A stretch of 57,013 nucleotides of DNA from an uncultured Coriobacteriaceae bacterium (GTDB lineage: Bacteria; Actinomycetota; Coriobacteriia; Coriobacteriales; Eggerthellaceae): assembly GCA_900552365.1 (NCBI GenBank), contig URZP01000001.1:1-57013 (forward strand). Reading direction: 5' to 3'. Shown one piece after another: positions 36,428 to 44,752 of the stretch. Within the stretch, counting starts at the first letter, position 1. Every line of letters begins with the position of its first letter. Under the pieces are notes generated by a model. It made no database searches. It saw only the letters and a program-made list of their open reading frames with translations, and was not told the origin of the DNA. A program made the position numbers and the translations under genes.

Positions 36428-37681
36428 TTACAGCGCGAACGGGTCATCGTCCTGCTCGGCATCGCGTTTCAGTTGAAGCAGCTGCGCCACCATGGCGGTG
36501 TCGCCTTCGTCGGTTGCCTGGTCAATCACCTTGGTGAACGTTTCGGCGTCCAACACTCCCGTATCGACGAGTTTCTTGAAGCCGTCGGCGTTCCCGCGAT
36601 CGCGGAATAGACCGCAAACGGTCCAGATCTTGTTGCGCAGAAAAGCCGTGAACTGCTCGCGCATGGTCGGGCTGAGGAAGATGGGGTCGGCTAGGCGGTT
36701 GACCATTGTTCCGTAGCGTGCAAAGTGGTCGTTCTGGTTGAGCGTGGCGCGGTCCATCTCGGCCATGATGAGCGTGGGGTCGATGATGTCCGTTTTGAAC
36801 ATGCGGTTCACGGCGTTCAGGCCCGCCTCGTTGCGCGGCGGTTCGATCTTAAGCCGATCGTGTCCGTCTACCGCGGGCGAAAGCCCGATGACGATGCGGC
36901 GCGGAGGCTCGCTGAGCGCAAGTGCCGACGGTCCCAGCTTTTTCACGCCGCCGTGCACGACCAGTTCTTCCAACGTGGACGCGTTCGCGAACGCCATGGG
37001 GCCGATCTCAGTTACTTCCTTGGGGATGGCCACGTTGGTGGCGGGGCCGATGTACAACACAGCCACGTCGCCGCCGTCGGCCGCCGCCTTGCGTGCGCAC
37101 AGAACGTCGGATGCCAGGTAGAAGCTGTCGTTTTCGGGGTCGATCGAGATCTCGTACAGGTTGAGCGATCGTCCGCTGGTCCACATTTCCGATTTGCCGC
37201 CGCCGTCGGCCACCAACGCGCACGACCCTATGTGGTTGCAAGCCGCGGGAATGTGAAGCGACTCGATGGACGATCCGAAGAACGCCCAGTCCTCGATGCG
37301 CTCAAGGGAATCGGGAAGAACCTCGGTTGTCAGGTTCTCGCAGGCGCTGAAAGCGGAATCGCCGATCCAGCGAACACCCTGGGGAATGGCGATCATCTCG
37401 AGGGCCGTGTTGCCGGCGAAGGCCAGGTTGCCTATGCCGATGGTTCCGTCCATCGCGCGGTAGGCGCGCGCTTGGCTTTCCGATGCGTCCTCAAGCACCA
37501 GCCCGTCGGGTGTTTTCCGGTAGACCACGCCATCGGCGTCGACGATGGTTTCGGGCGCGTTGTTCGCGTGCGCCTTGCTGGTAGGGACTGGCGCGTCGCT
37601 CGCTTCGCCCCCTTCGGCCGCCGCGTCTTGTTGTACGGCTGCATCTTGTGTGGCAAGTTTGGTTTCGGGGTGGTCGGCCAT
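36428..37681 (-). CDS. BspA-type leucine-rich repeat protein without signal peptide
   Basis: A 417-residue protein with a disordered, Ala-rich start, then several BspA-like (LRR_5) repeats between about residues 75 and 270: IGNLAFAGNTALEMIAIP, IGDSAFSACENLTTEVLP, IEDWAFFGSSIESLHIP and IGPMAFANASTLEELVVH. The last 130 residues are non-repeat and helical. BspA repeats usually occur on secreted surface proteins, but no signal peptide or membrane segment is visible, so it is probably cytosolic. AAGGAG precedes the ATG. It lies between two paralogous MFS genes on the other strand. Function is unknown. Confidence 0.8.
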   Translation of the reverse strand: MADHPETKLATQDAAVQQDAAAEGGEASDAPVPTSKAHANNAPETIVDADGVVYRKTPDGLVLEDASESQARAYRAMDGTIGIGNLAFAGNTALEMIAIPQGVRWIGDSAFSACENLTTEVLPDSLERIEDWAFFGSSIESLHIPAACNHIGSCALVADGGGKSEMWTSGRSLNLYEISIDPENDSFYLASDVLCARKAAADGGDVAVLYIGPATNVAIPKEVTEIGPMAFANASTLEELVVHGGVKKLGPSALALSEPPRRIVIGLSPAVDGHDRLKIEPPRNEAGLNAVNRMFKTDIIDPTLIMAEMDRATLNQNDHFARYGTMVNRLADPIFLSPTMREQFTAFLRNKIWTVCGLFRDRGNADGFKKLVDTGVLDAETFTKVIDQATDEGDTAMVAQLLQLKRDAEQDDDPFAL

Positions 37682-37738
37682 GTGCGCTTTGCTCCTTGTC
37701 GTTTTGCTCCTTTAAAATATACCGTTGGATTTGCATCG

Positions 37739-37760
37739 CGCCGCACACGCGGCGTTTTTT
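37739..37760 (+). terminator. Terminator-like hairpin in the leader of the second MFS gene
   Basis: CGCCGC (37739-37744), loop ACAC, GCGGCG (37749-37754), then six T. It lies between a promoter-like AT-rich stretch (TTTAAAATATACC, about 37711-37723) and the ATG at 37778. No rightward gene lies just upstream for it to end, so it may be an attenuator. Confidence 0.6.
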
Positions 37761-37777
37761 CTTGAAAGGGGCCTTGC

Positions 37778-38983
37778 ATGGGCGAAGCGCGCGACGAAGC
37801 TAAGGGCATGGGATCTGAAAAGGGCTCTTCGAGGTTGATCTGGCTTTTGGCTCTTTGCTGCTTTGTTCTAGGTTGCTCTCAGCAGTATATCTTGGGTGTG
37901 CCCGACCAGGTTGCCGCAACGCTTGACATCTCGCTTGGTCAGGTTAGCCTTCTTATGACGGCGTTCGGCCTGATCAACGCCTTCCTGGCGCCCGTCATCG
38001 TTATGCTGACTGCGCGCTATTCGGCTCGCGTCCAGCTTCTGATTGGCTTGGCGTGCATGGCAGTCGGCCTTCTTATGACCGCAGTTACCAGTATCTTTCC
38101 GCTTCAGATGGTTGCGCGCGGCATCATGGGAATGGGCAACGGCGCGTTCGTGGCCACGGCGTATTCCGCTTCGCAGAAGCTTGCTGCGCCCGGAAAGCAG
38201 GCAAGCGCCATGGCCAACGTGGCCCTGGGCTTCAGCGCGGCGTCGGTTTTGGCCATGCCCATTGCCCGCGCATTGCGCGAGAGCGTTAACTGGCAGAACG
38301 CGTACCTGGTCATCGCTATCTTCGCGGTGGCGGCCTTCCTTGTCATCGCTAAGGTGTTCCCGAACACGGCTCCCGACACCGAGGACCTTACCGTCAAACA
38401 GCGCCTTGCTCCGCTGGCGAACAAGGCGGTGATGTTCGCCTATGCTGGCACGACTTTCATGGTTTGCGCTTTCGCCTGCTTCTACACGTACGTCACGCCG
38501 TTCCTGGATGCGTTCGCGCCGCAATTCAACGCGTATCTGAGCGTCGTCTTGCTGGTTGTCGGCCTGATGAGCATGCTGGGCACAAAGCTTCACGGTTGGC
38601 TTGCCGACCGTGTTGGCCTTCGCATTGCGATTATGACCAGCTTCATCTGCTCGACGTTGTCGCTGCTTTTGATCTTCTTCTGCGAGGGTGCGGGCTTGGG
38701 CCTTGTTGGCGCCCTTTGCCTGTATCAGCTGTTCGCATGGGCGTTTCTGCCTGTTCAGAACACGCTTTTGGCGTCCATTGCGGGCGATGGCGCGCGTATG
38801 GCCATTGCTCTTTCGAGCTCGTTCTTGCAGCTGGGCAATGCCATCGGTGCGGCCATTGCCGGCATCGCCGTTTCGTCGGCCCCGTTCGGTGCGCTTCCGC
38901 TGATCGCTTTCCCGTTCGCGCTGCTCGCCATTGCGGCCGAAGTCACGGCGCTTACGTTTGCTGCTAAGAAGATGGCGAGGTAA
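37778..38983 (+). CDS. MFS transporter (copy 2 of a paralogous pair)
   Basis: A 401-residue, 12-helix MFS permease that is clearly paralogous to the gene at 35.1-36.4 kb: LIWLLALCCFVLGCSQQYIL at the start, APGKQASAMANVALGFS in the middle and a matching KLHGWLADR loop. The pair probably arose by local duplication and may differ in substrate or regulation. GAAAGGGG precedes the ATG. A terminator-like hairpin lies in its leader. Confidence 0.85.
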   Translation: MGEARDEAKGMGSEKGSSRLIWLLALCCFVLGCSQQYILGVPDQVAATLDISLGQVSLLMTAFGLINAFLAPVIVMLTARYSARVQLLIGLACMAVGLLMTAVTSIFPLQMVARGIMGMGNGAFVATAYSASQKLAAPGKQASAMANVALGFSAASVLAMPIARALRESVNWQNAYLVIAIFAVAAFLVIAKVFPNTAPDTEDLTVKQRLAPLANKAVMFAYAGTTFMVCAFACFYTYVTPFLDAFAPQFNAYLSVVLLVVGLMSMLGTKLHGWLADRVGLRIAIMTSFICSTLSLLLIFFCEGAGLGLVGALCLYQLFAWAFLPVQNTLLASIAGDGARMAIALSSSFLQLGNAIGAAIAGIAVSSAPFGALPLIAFPFALLAIAAEVTALTFAAKKMAR

Positions 38984-39154
38984 CTCGGCTTTCCCTATAC
39001 GTTCGGGTTTGTCGTGCTTGCTGCTTTATGATTCGGGTTTTGATCTGCAGATGGTTTGAATCGGTCGAAGCCCGCTTGCTTCTCGATTAATCTACCCCCT
39101 ATGGGTTAATATGCCGGCGTGCGCCACGCGCGACGTTGGCTGGGAGGTAGCTAC

Positions 39155-39829
39155 ATGAATACGAAAACCAAGCGCAGAATGATGGCGGTCACCGGCGTCG
39201 TTGTCATCGCTCTTGTTGTCGTGCTTGCCGTTGTGGGCGGAAGCTCTGCGGCGCGCAACGTCTCCGTTGCCGAAGCTGCTTCGGGTTCGGTTCACGACGC
39301 CAAGGTCAAGGTTTCCGGCAAGGTCGTGCCCAACTCGTTCTCCACCGACAACAACGTGCTTGTCTTCTCGATTTACGATTCCGAGGTCGACCCCGATGCA
39401 CAGACCGCTTTGAAGGTTCGTTACGACGGTGGCGTTTCCTCCACGTTCGGCAACGACGTCGAGGCTATCTGCACCGGAAAGGTTGGTTCCGACGGCGTGC
39501 TGCAGTGCACCGAGTTGGTCACGAAGTGCCCCTCGAAGTACGAGAACGCGTCCGAGGCCCTTTCGGTTGAGAAACTGCTTTCGTACGGTGCCGATGTCTA
39601 CGACAAGCCGGTCAAGATCGTGGGAACGGTTGCAGCGGGTTCGATCGCCTCTGCGACTGCTGATCAGCGCTTCGTTGTGCAAGATTCCGCCACGCCCGAC
39701 GTTCAGCTTCCCGTTTCGTTCGAGGGTGGCTTGCCTGACAACCTTTCCGAGGGATCGTCCGTCGTTCTTACCGGTGCGCTCTCTTCTGAGGGCAAGTTCG
39801 TTGCGACCGAGGTCGCTCTGGAGGGATAA
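39155..39829 (+). CDS. ccmE: CcmE-type heme chaperone with CxxxY motif and a second OB-type domain
   Basis: CcmE carries heme outside the membrane between CcmABCD and CcmF. After a single N-terminal anchor (about 8-29), residues 45-130 match the CcmE OB fold: VKVSGKVVPNSF, VLVFSIYDSE, LKVRYDGG and the end motif CPSKY (C125, Y129). In standard CcmE this is HxxxY; here the heme-binding histidine is a cysteine, as in the variant Ccm pathway known from Desulfovibrio and some archaea. A second OB-like domain follows (about 150-224; KIVGTVAAGS, RFVVQDSA, VSFEGGLPDNL, GKFVATEVAL) and ends before any HxxxY or CxxxY. I chose ATG 39155, with GGGAGG upstream. It is the first gene of the ccm cluster. Confidence 0.82.
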   Translation: MNTKTKRRMMAVTGVVVIALVVVLAVVGGSSAARNVSVAEAASGSVHDAKVKVSGKVVPNSFSTDNNVLVFSIYDSEVDPDAQTALKVRYDGGVSSTFGNDVEAICTGKVGSDGVLQCTELVTKCPSKYENASEALSVEKLLSYGADVYDKPVKIVGTVAAGSIASATADQRFVVQDSATPDVQLPVSFEGGLPDNLSEGSSVVLTGALSSEGKFVATEVALEG

Positions 39830-39834
39830 CCAGC

Positions 39835-42078
39835 ATGTCCATGTTCGGCTACGGATGTTTGATCGTTTCTCTTGTTGCCGCAATCGCGGCAACGGTTCTG
39901 CTTGCAGCGGGCCAGGTTCTTTCTGCCCGATCCGGTAAGGCGGGCACGGCGGAAGGGCAGGGGGAAAGCGACCGCGCTGCCGCGCTTTCGAGGTTTGGTC
40001 GCGCGCTGTCCGTGGTCGTTGCGGCGGCCTTGTTCGTTTGCTGCGCTATTCTGGTTTACTGTTTCTTCGCGGGTGACTACTCCATTCTGTACGTGCTGCA
40101 GGAGCGCTCGCTTTCCACCAGCAACCTTGCTTGGCTCTACAAGTTGTCGGGCCTGTGGGCGGGTCGTGCGGGTTCGTTGATGTTCTGGGCCTTCATCATC
40201 TCGCTGTTCGTGGTTGCGCTGTGCGTTCGCGCGCGCAAGGACGCTTCGACGATGGACAACATGGCCATCCTGGTCATGAACGTGGTCCTGCTTGCGTTCT
40301 TGGGCGTTCTTGTGTTCTCGGAAAGCAACATGCCCTTTACGGCAACCCCGGCAAGCTACTTCAATTCCGATGGCTCTCTTACCGCTGTCGCTTCGATGAG
40401 CGGCATGAACTCGCTGCTTGAGCATTGGGCCATGGCCATTCACCCGCCTGTTCTGTTCGTGGGCTACGCTGGCATGGCAGTGCCGTTCGCGTACGCCATC
40501 GCCACGCTCATCGTTGGTGACTCGTCGGCGAAGTGGGTCGAGCGTTCCTCTCGCTTCACGCTGTTCAGCTGGCTTTTCCTGGGCGCGGGCATCGGCCTTG
40601 GCGCCGTGTGGGCTTACGTTGTGCTGGGCTGGGGCGGCTACTGGGGCTGGGACCCGGTCGAGAACGCCAGCTTGCTTTCGTGGTTGGTGGGCGTTGCCTT
40701 AATCCACACGTTCACGGTTTACCGCCAGCGCGGTGCGTTCAAGCGTTGGGCTGTTATGTGCGCCTGCCTTGCGTTCGCGTTCGTCATCGTGGGCACGTTC
40801 ATTTCCCGTTCGGGCATCGTTCAGTCCGTTCATGCATTCGAGGGCGATCCCGTTTCGCTCGCGCTGTTCGGCTCGCTGATCGCGCTTGCGGTTCTGGCTG
40901 GCATCGTTGGCTTGGCAATTCGTTGGAAGCAGTTCGACGCCGAGACCGAGGGTGGCGACGACGTCGAGAACATGGTCTCCAAGGACGCTGCTTACTACTT
41001 CAACAACGTGATCATGATCGTATTCACGCTTCTGCTTACCTACATGACCGTTTCGTCCGCGTTGCCGTCGTGGCTTCCGTTCGGCGGTCAGTCGCTGGGT
41101 ACCACGTCGTATGATTCCATCGCGCGCCCGCTGGGCATCGTGTACCTGTTCATTTTGGCGGTGTGCCCCCTGCTTGCCTGGGGAAAGACCGACCCGAAGA
41201 AGTTCTTCAAGCAGGCGAAGGTTCCAGGCATCTGCGCTTTGGCTCTGTTCGCGGTTTTGCTGGCGTATTACGTGACCACGTTGATGCCTGCGTACTTCGA
41301 CATGCTTTCTCTTGACAACAGCAAGTCCGCCGCACTGGCCGAGGCGGGCCCCTCGTGGTACTACGTCGGTCTTTCCGTTGTCGGCTTGTTCGTGGCCAGC
41401 CTGCTGTTCTTCAACGCGCTGTTCATGATCGGTCGCGGCATTTCGCGCTATGCGAAGGTGCACAAGACGAACGTGCTCTCTTCGGCTATTGGCCTGTTCC
41501 GCAATCATGCGGCAACGTACGGCGGCGCATTGGCCCATGTCAGCATGGCGATCATCTTGGTCGGCCTTATCGGCTCGTCCATGTACGTTACCGAGAAGAC
41601 GGGCTATCTGCCTTACGATTCCCAGACGGACACCTCGTCTGCCGAGTTCACCATTCAGGATTACACGCTTAAGATGGCAGGCACCGCCGACTCCGCAAAC
41701 CAGGCGACTTACACCGTCTCGTCGCAGCTTGATTTCGATGTGTACCGCGGCGGCGAGTACGTCGGCCAGGTTCATCCGTCTGTTCAGCAAAACGTGATGA
41801 CCCAGCAGCAGAAGCTCGACGCTGGCGTTATCAGCTTCGCCGACGAGGATCTCTTCGTGGTTTACCGCGGCTTGAGCGCCACGGGTTCGCTGTCGCTTGA
41901 CGTTCGTGTGAACCCGTTGATCTCGCTTGTGTGGTCTGGCTTCGGTTTGTTGATGGTTGCCATCGTGCTTGCGCTGGCAGGTCGTCGTGGTTCGGGCGAG
42001 CTGCTTGCTACGTCTGGCGCCGCGGGTTCCGACGTGAAGCAGGGCGAATCTGCCAATGCGAAAGCTTGCGAGGCGTAA
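39835..42078 (+). CDS. ccmF: CcmF, heme lyase component
   Basis: A 747-residue polytopic membrane protein. The WWD heme-handling signature of the CcmF/CcmC/CcsA superfamily is WGGYWGWDPVENASLLSWL (from W266), followed by HTFTVYRQRGAFKRWA. CcmF receives heme from CcmE and attaches it to apocytochrome c. The extracytoplasmic loop before the last helix (about 590-680) is the usual CcmF C-terminal domain. It starts 5 bp after ccmE; ccmA begins 1 bp after its stop. Confidence 0.93.
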   Translation: MSMFGYGCLIVSLVAAIAATVLLAAGQVLSARSGKAGTAEGQGESDRAAALSRFGRALSVVVAAALFVCCAILVYCFFAGDYSILYVLQERSLSTSNLAWLYKLSGLWAGRAGSLMFWAFIISLFVVALCVRARKDASTMDNMAILVMNVVLLAFLGVLVFSESNMPFTATPASYFNSDGSLTAVASMSGMNSLLEHWAMAIHPPVLFVGYAGMAVPFAYAIATLIVGDSSAKWVERSSRFTLFSWLFLGAGIGLGAVWAYVVLGWGGYWGWDPVENASLLSWLVGVALIHTFTVYRQRGAFKRWAVMCACLAFAFVIVGTFISRSGIVQSVHAFEGDPVSLALFGSLIALAVLAGIVGLAIRWKQFDAETEGGDDVENMVSKDAAYYFNNVIMIVFTLLLTYMTVSSALPSWLPFGGQSLGTTSYDSIARPLGIVYLFILAVCPLLAWGKTDPKKFFKQAKVPGICALALFAVLLAYYVTTLMPAYFDMLSLDNSKSAALAEAGPSWYYVGLSVVGLFVASLLFFNALFMIGRGISRYAKVHKTNVLSSAIGLFRNHAATYGGALAHVSMAIILVGLIGSSMYVTEKTGYLPYDSQTDTSSAEFTIQDYTLKMAGTADSANQATYTVSSQLDFDVYRGGEYVGQVHPSVQQNVMTQQQKLDAGVISFADEDLFVVYRGLSATGSLSLDVRVNPLISLVWSGFGLLMVAIVLALAGRRGSGELLATSGAAGSDVKQGESANAKACEA

Positions 42079-42079
42079 G

Positions 42080-42808
42080 TTGGATTCCGTTCAGGGCAAA
42101 CCCGCAATCGAAGTAAAGCACCTGAGCAAGGTGTTCGGCACGCGTCGCGCTGTTGACGACGTCAGCTTCGTTTTGCCACAAGGTGCTTTCTTGTCGATCT
42201 TCGGCCCCAACGGTGCCGGCAAAACCACGCTCTTGCGCGTGTTATCCACGCTTGCGCGCGCTTCGTCTGGCGAGGCGCGCGTCATGGGCGTCAACGTGAA
42301 GGAAGAGCCCGACGCCGCGCGCAACTTCATCGGTTTGATCTCGCATCAGCCCATGCTGTACCCCGACCTCACGGCCGAGGAGAATCTGCTGTTGTATGCC
42401 GAGCTGTACGGCGTTGCCGATCCGCAAAAGCGCGTGAACGAATTGCTTGATGTGGTGGGCCTTTCGCATCGCAGGCTCGACCCGGTGCGCACGTTCTCGA
42501 AGGGAATGACGCAGCGCGTGGCCATCGCCCGCGCTATCGTCCACGACCCGGCGGTCGTGTTTCTTGACGAGCCGTATTCCGGGCTTGACCCGCATGCGGT
42601 CGACATCTTCGATAGTCTGATCGCCGATATCCGCGACGAGCACACGTTCGTCATGGTCAGTCATGATTTACGGAAGGGTTTCGCCATGTGCTCGCATGCG
42701 TTGGTTCTGGCTCGCGGCCGCGTGGTTTCCTTCGACGATAAAAACGCGTTGGATTTCAGTGAGTTCTCGCAGCTGTATCGCGAGACTGTTGGAATGGGGG
42801 TTGCCTGA
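42080..42808 (+). CDS. ccmA: CcmA, heme-export ABC ATPase
   Basis: ATPase of the CcmABCD complex that releases heme-loaded CcmE. Walker A is GPNGAGKTT, the signature is the degenerate FSKGMTQRVAIARA, Walker B VVFLDEPYSGLD and the switch histidine lies in MVSHD. I prefer the TTG at 42080, with GAGG six bases upstream, over an upstream start inside ccmF. Length is about 242 aa. The stop overlaps the ccmB start. Confidence 0.9.
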   Translation: MDSVQGKPAIEVKHLSKVFGTRRAVDDVSFVLPQGAFLSIFGPNGAGKTTLLRVLSTLARASSGEARVMGVNVKEEPDAARNFIGLISHQPMLYPDLTAEENLLLYAELYGVADPQKRVNELLDVVGLSHRRLDPVRTFSKGMTQRVAIARAIVHDPAVVFLDEPYSGLDPHAVDIFDSLIADIRDEHTFVMVSHDLRKGFAMCSHALVLARGRVVSFDDKNALDFSEFSQLYRETVGMGVA

Positions 42809-43515
42809 TGTTGCAGACGCCTTCAACTTTCCAACAGTACAAGACGCTTCTTCGCAAGGATCTCCAACAGGAATTCCGCACGCACGACATGGTCGTGTCC
42901 ATGGGGCTGTTCGCGCTGTTGGTCATCATCGTGTACGGCGCTGCGCTTGCTCAGACCGCGGCAAGCCTGGACATCGTGCGCATGTCGGGTGGTCTTATCT
43001 GGGCGCTCATCGTGTTCACGTCGCTGTTGGGCTTGAACCGCTCGTTCTCGCACGAGAAGGAGCAAGGCTGCCTTGAGGGCATCTTGCTGGTTCCGCTTGA
43101 TCGTTCGGTTGTTTACCTGGCGAAGGCCACATCTAACTTCCTGTTCCTGCTTGCGGTCGAGATCATCGCCGTGCCGCTGTTCGTGTTTTTCTTCATGACC
43201 ACCGAGACGTTCTCGGATTCGTTCTTGTTCTTAGTGTTTCCGCTGCTTTTGGGCACCGTGGGAATCGCGGGCATCGGCACCATGCTTTCGACCATCACCG
43301 TCAACACGCGTGGCAAGGACGTCATGCTGGCGGTGCTGTTCATCCCGCTGATCTACCCGCTGCTGTACGCATGCGTGACCGCAACGACGGCGGCCATCTG
43401 CGGTGGCGAGTTTTGGATGGATTCGTATACGATGCCGCTTGTCATGGCGGCAGGATATGATGTGATCATGTTGGCCCTTTGTTGGGTTTTGTACAACTTC
43501 ATCATTTCGGCTTAG
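42808..43515 (+). CDS. ccmB: CcmB, permease subunit of CcmABCD
   Basis: A 235-residue protein with six hydrophobic segments and family features: LLRKDLQQEFRTHDMVVSM at the start, LGLNRSFSHEKEQGCLEGILL, and GTMLSTITVNTRGKDVML. CcmB forms the membrane part of the ABC complex with CcmA. Its ATG overlaps the ccmA stop by one base. The 88 bp after it hold an inverted repeat (CCGATC and GATCGG, 43547-43566) and no gene. Confidence 0.92.
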   Translation: MLQTPSTFQQYKTLLRKDLQQEFRTHDMVVSMGLFALLVIIVYGAALAQTAASLDIVRMSGGLIWALIVFTSLLGLNRSFSHEKEQGCLEGILLVPLDRSVVYLAKATSNFLFLLAVEIIAVPLFVFFFMTTETFSDSFLFLVFPLLLGTVGIAGIGTMLSTITVNTRGKDVMLAVLFIPLIYPLLYACVTATTAAICGGEFWMDSYTMPLVMAAGYDVIMLALCWVLYNFIISA

Positions 43516-43603
43516 CTTGCGGTTTAAGACGCGAGAGCCGCGAAGACCGATCTTTAAATTGATCGGAAGTAACTTGCAATACCGAACCTAGGTTAGGAGC
43601 AGG

Positions 43604-44368
43604 ATGGCGAACAATAAGAACGTGAAGATCCCCGAAGCGGGGCAGTGGCCCGACAAGCTGCTTGTTCCGGCGCTGATCGCGGGCCTTGTGCTTACCACCG
43701 TGGGCTTTCTGCTGGCGTTTTTGTGGGTAGGGCCGGTCAACGGTGCCGCGGTGAACGGGTTCGCCCTTATCGGCGGTCGCATGGTCACCAACATCCAGCT
43801 GCTTTCGCAGAAGATCTTCTACTTCCACATGCCGGTGGCTATCACCTCGTTCGTGCTGATGGGCTTCGCGGGGTATTACGCTGTCCGCTTTCTTATGACG
43901 AAGAACCAGCGTTTCGACACCTGCTCGCGCGTTGCCCTTGAGGGGTCGCTGCTGTTTATCATCATGACTATGTTCACGGGCGACCTGTGGACCCGTTTCG
44001 AATGGGGCGTGTGGTGGACGTGGGACCCTAGGCTTACCACGTACCTTATCCTGATGCTCATCGTCATTGCATGCTTCGTGCTGCGCAACTCCATTGACGA
44101 GCCCGAGCGTCGCGCGACGTATTGCTCGGTTATCACCATCATCGCGTTCGTCGATGTGCCGATTTGCATGATGATCACGCGTATGATCCCGTCGAGCCTT
44201 CATCCCGTGGTGACTCGCGAGGGCGGAATGACGGGCGACATGGCCATCACGCTCGTGCTTATCGTCGTCGGTATGCTGCTTATCGGGTTCGCGTTGTACC
44301 GCACGCGCTTCCGCCAGCTTCGCGTTGCCGAGCGCATCCAATCCATCACCGACCAGCTTGAAGACTAA
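43604..44368 (+). CDS. ccmC: CcmC, heme transfer to CcmE
   Basis: A six-helix membrane protein (254 aa) of the heme-handling superfamily. The WWD motif is FEWGVWWTWDPRLTTYLIL (from F132), flanked by the external histidines in FYFHMPVAI and SSLHPV. CcmC presents heme for capture by CcmE. RBS AGGAGCAGG precedes the ATG. ccmD follows after 11 bp. Confidence 0.93.
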   Translation: MANNKNVKIPEAGQWPDKLLVPALIAGLVLTTVGFLLAFLWVGPVNGAAVNGFALIGGRMVTNIQLLSQKIFYFHMPVAITSFVLMGFAGYYAVRFLMTKNQRFDTCSRVALEGSLLFIIMTMFTGDLWTRFEWGVWWTWDPRLTTYLILMLIVIACFVLRNSIDEPERRATYCSVITIIAFVDVPICMMITRMIPSSLHPVVTREGGMTGDMAITLVLIVVGMLLIGFALYRTRFRQLRVAERIQSITDQLED

Positions 44369-44379
44369 GGGGAACGAAT

Positions 44380-44580
44380 ATGGATCCTATTTTGCAAGAG
44401 ATTTACAGCACCGTCGTTCCGTCTGCGCCGTTTTTGATTGCGGCCTACGCGCTTCTGTGGGCGGCGCTTTTGGTGTACGTCGTCGTCATGCAGCGCGGCC
44501 TTAAGAACTCAGAGAAGCGATTGGATCTGCTTGAAACCGAGTTGGCTTCAAAGAAGCCAAGCGACAGCCTCCAGGGTTAA
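44380..44580 (+). CDS. ccmD: CcmD-like small membrane protein
   Basis: A 66-residue protein with one membrane helix (about 16-39) and a charged cytosolic tail rich in K, E and L. Size, topology and position directly after ccmC mark it as CcmD, which helps release holo-CcmE from CcmC. Sequence conservation in this family is low, so the call rests mostly on context. RBS AAGGGGA precedes the ATG. Confidence 0.75.
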   Translation: MDPILQEIYSTVVPSAPFLIAAYALLWAALLVYVVVMQRGLKNSEKRLDLLETELASKKPSDSLQG

Positions 44581-44752
44581 AGCCGAGCTGGCTTCGAAGA
44601 GCTCAATTTCCGGCCGCTAAATTCGCGCTGAAACCGAAAACCAAGCTCAAGTAACGGTAGCGGAGCCGTTTGCCCGTGCGGCGAGCGGCTCTGCTTGTCC
44701 GTGGTATCCTGAGACAGTTGCTTTGACATCCAACGAACCGAAAGGGAATCGT

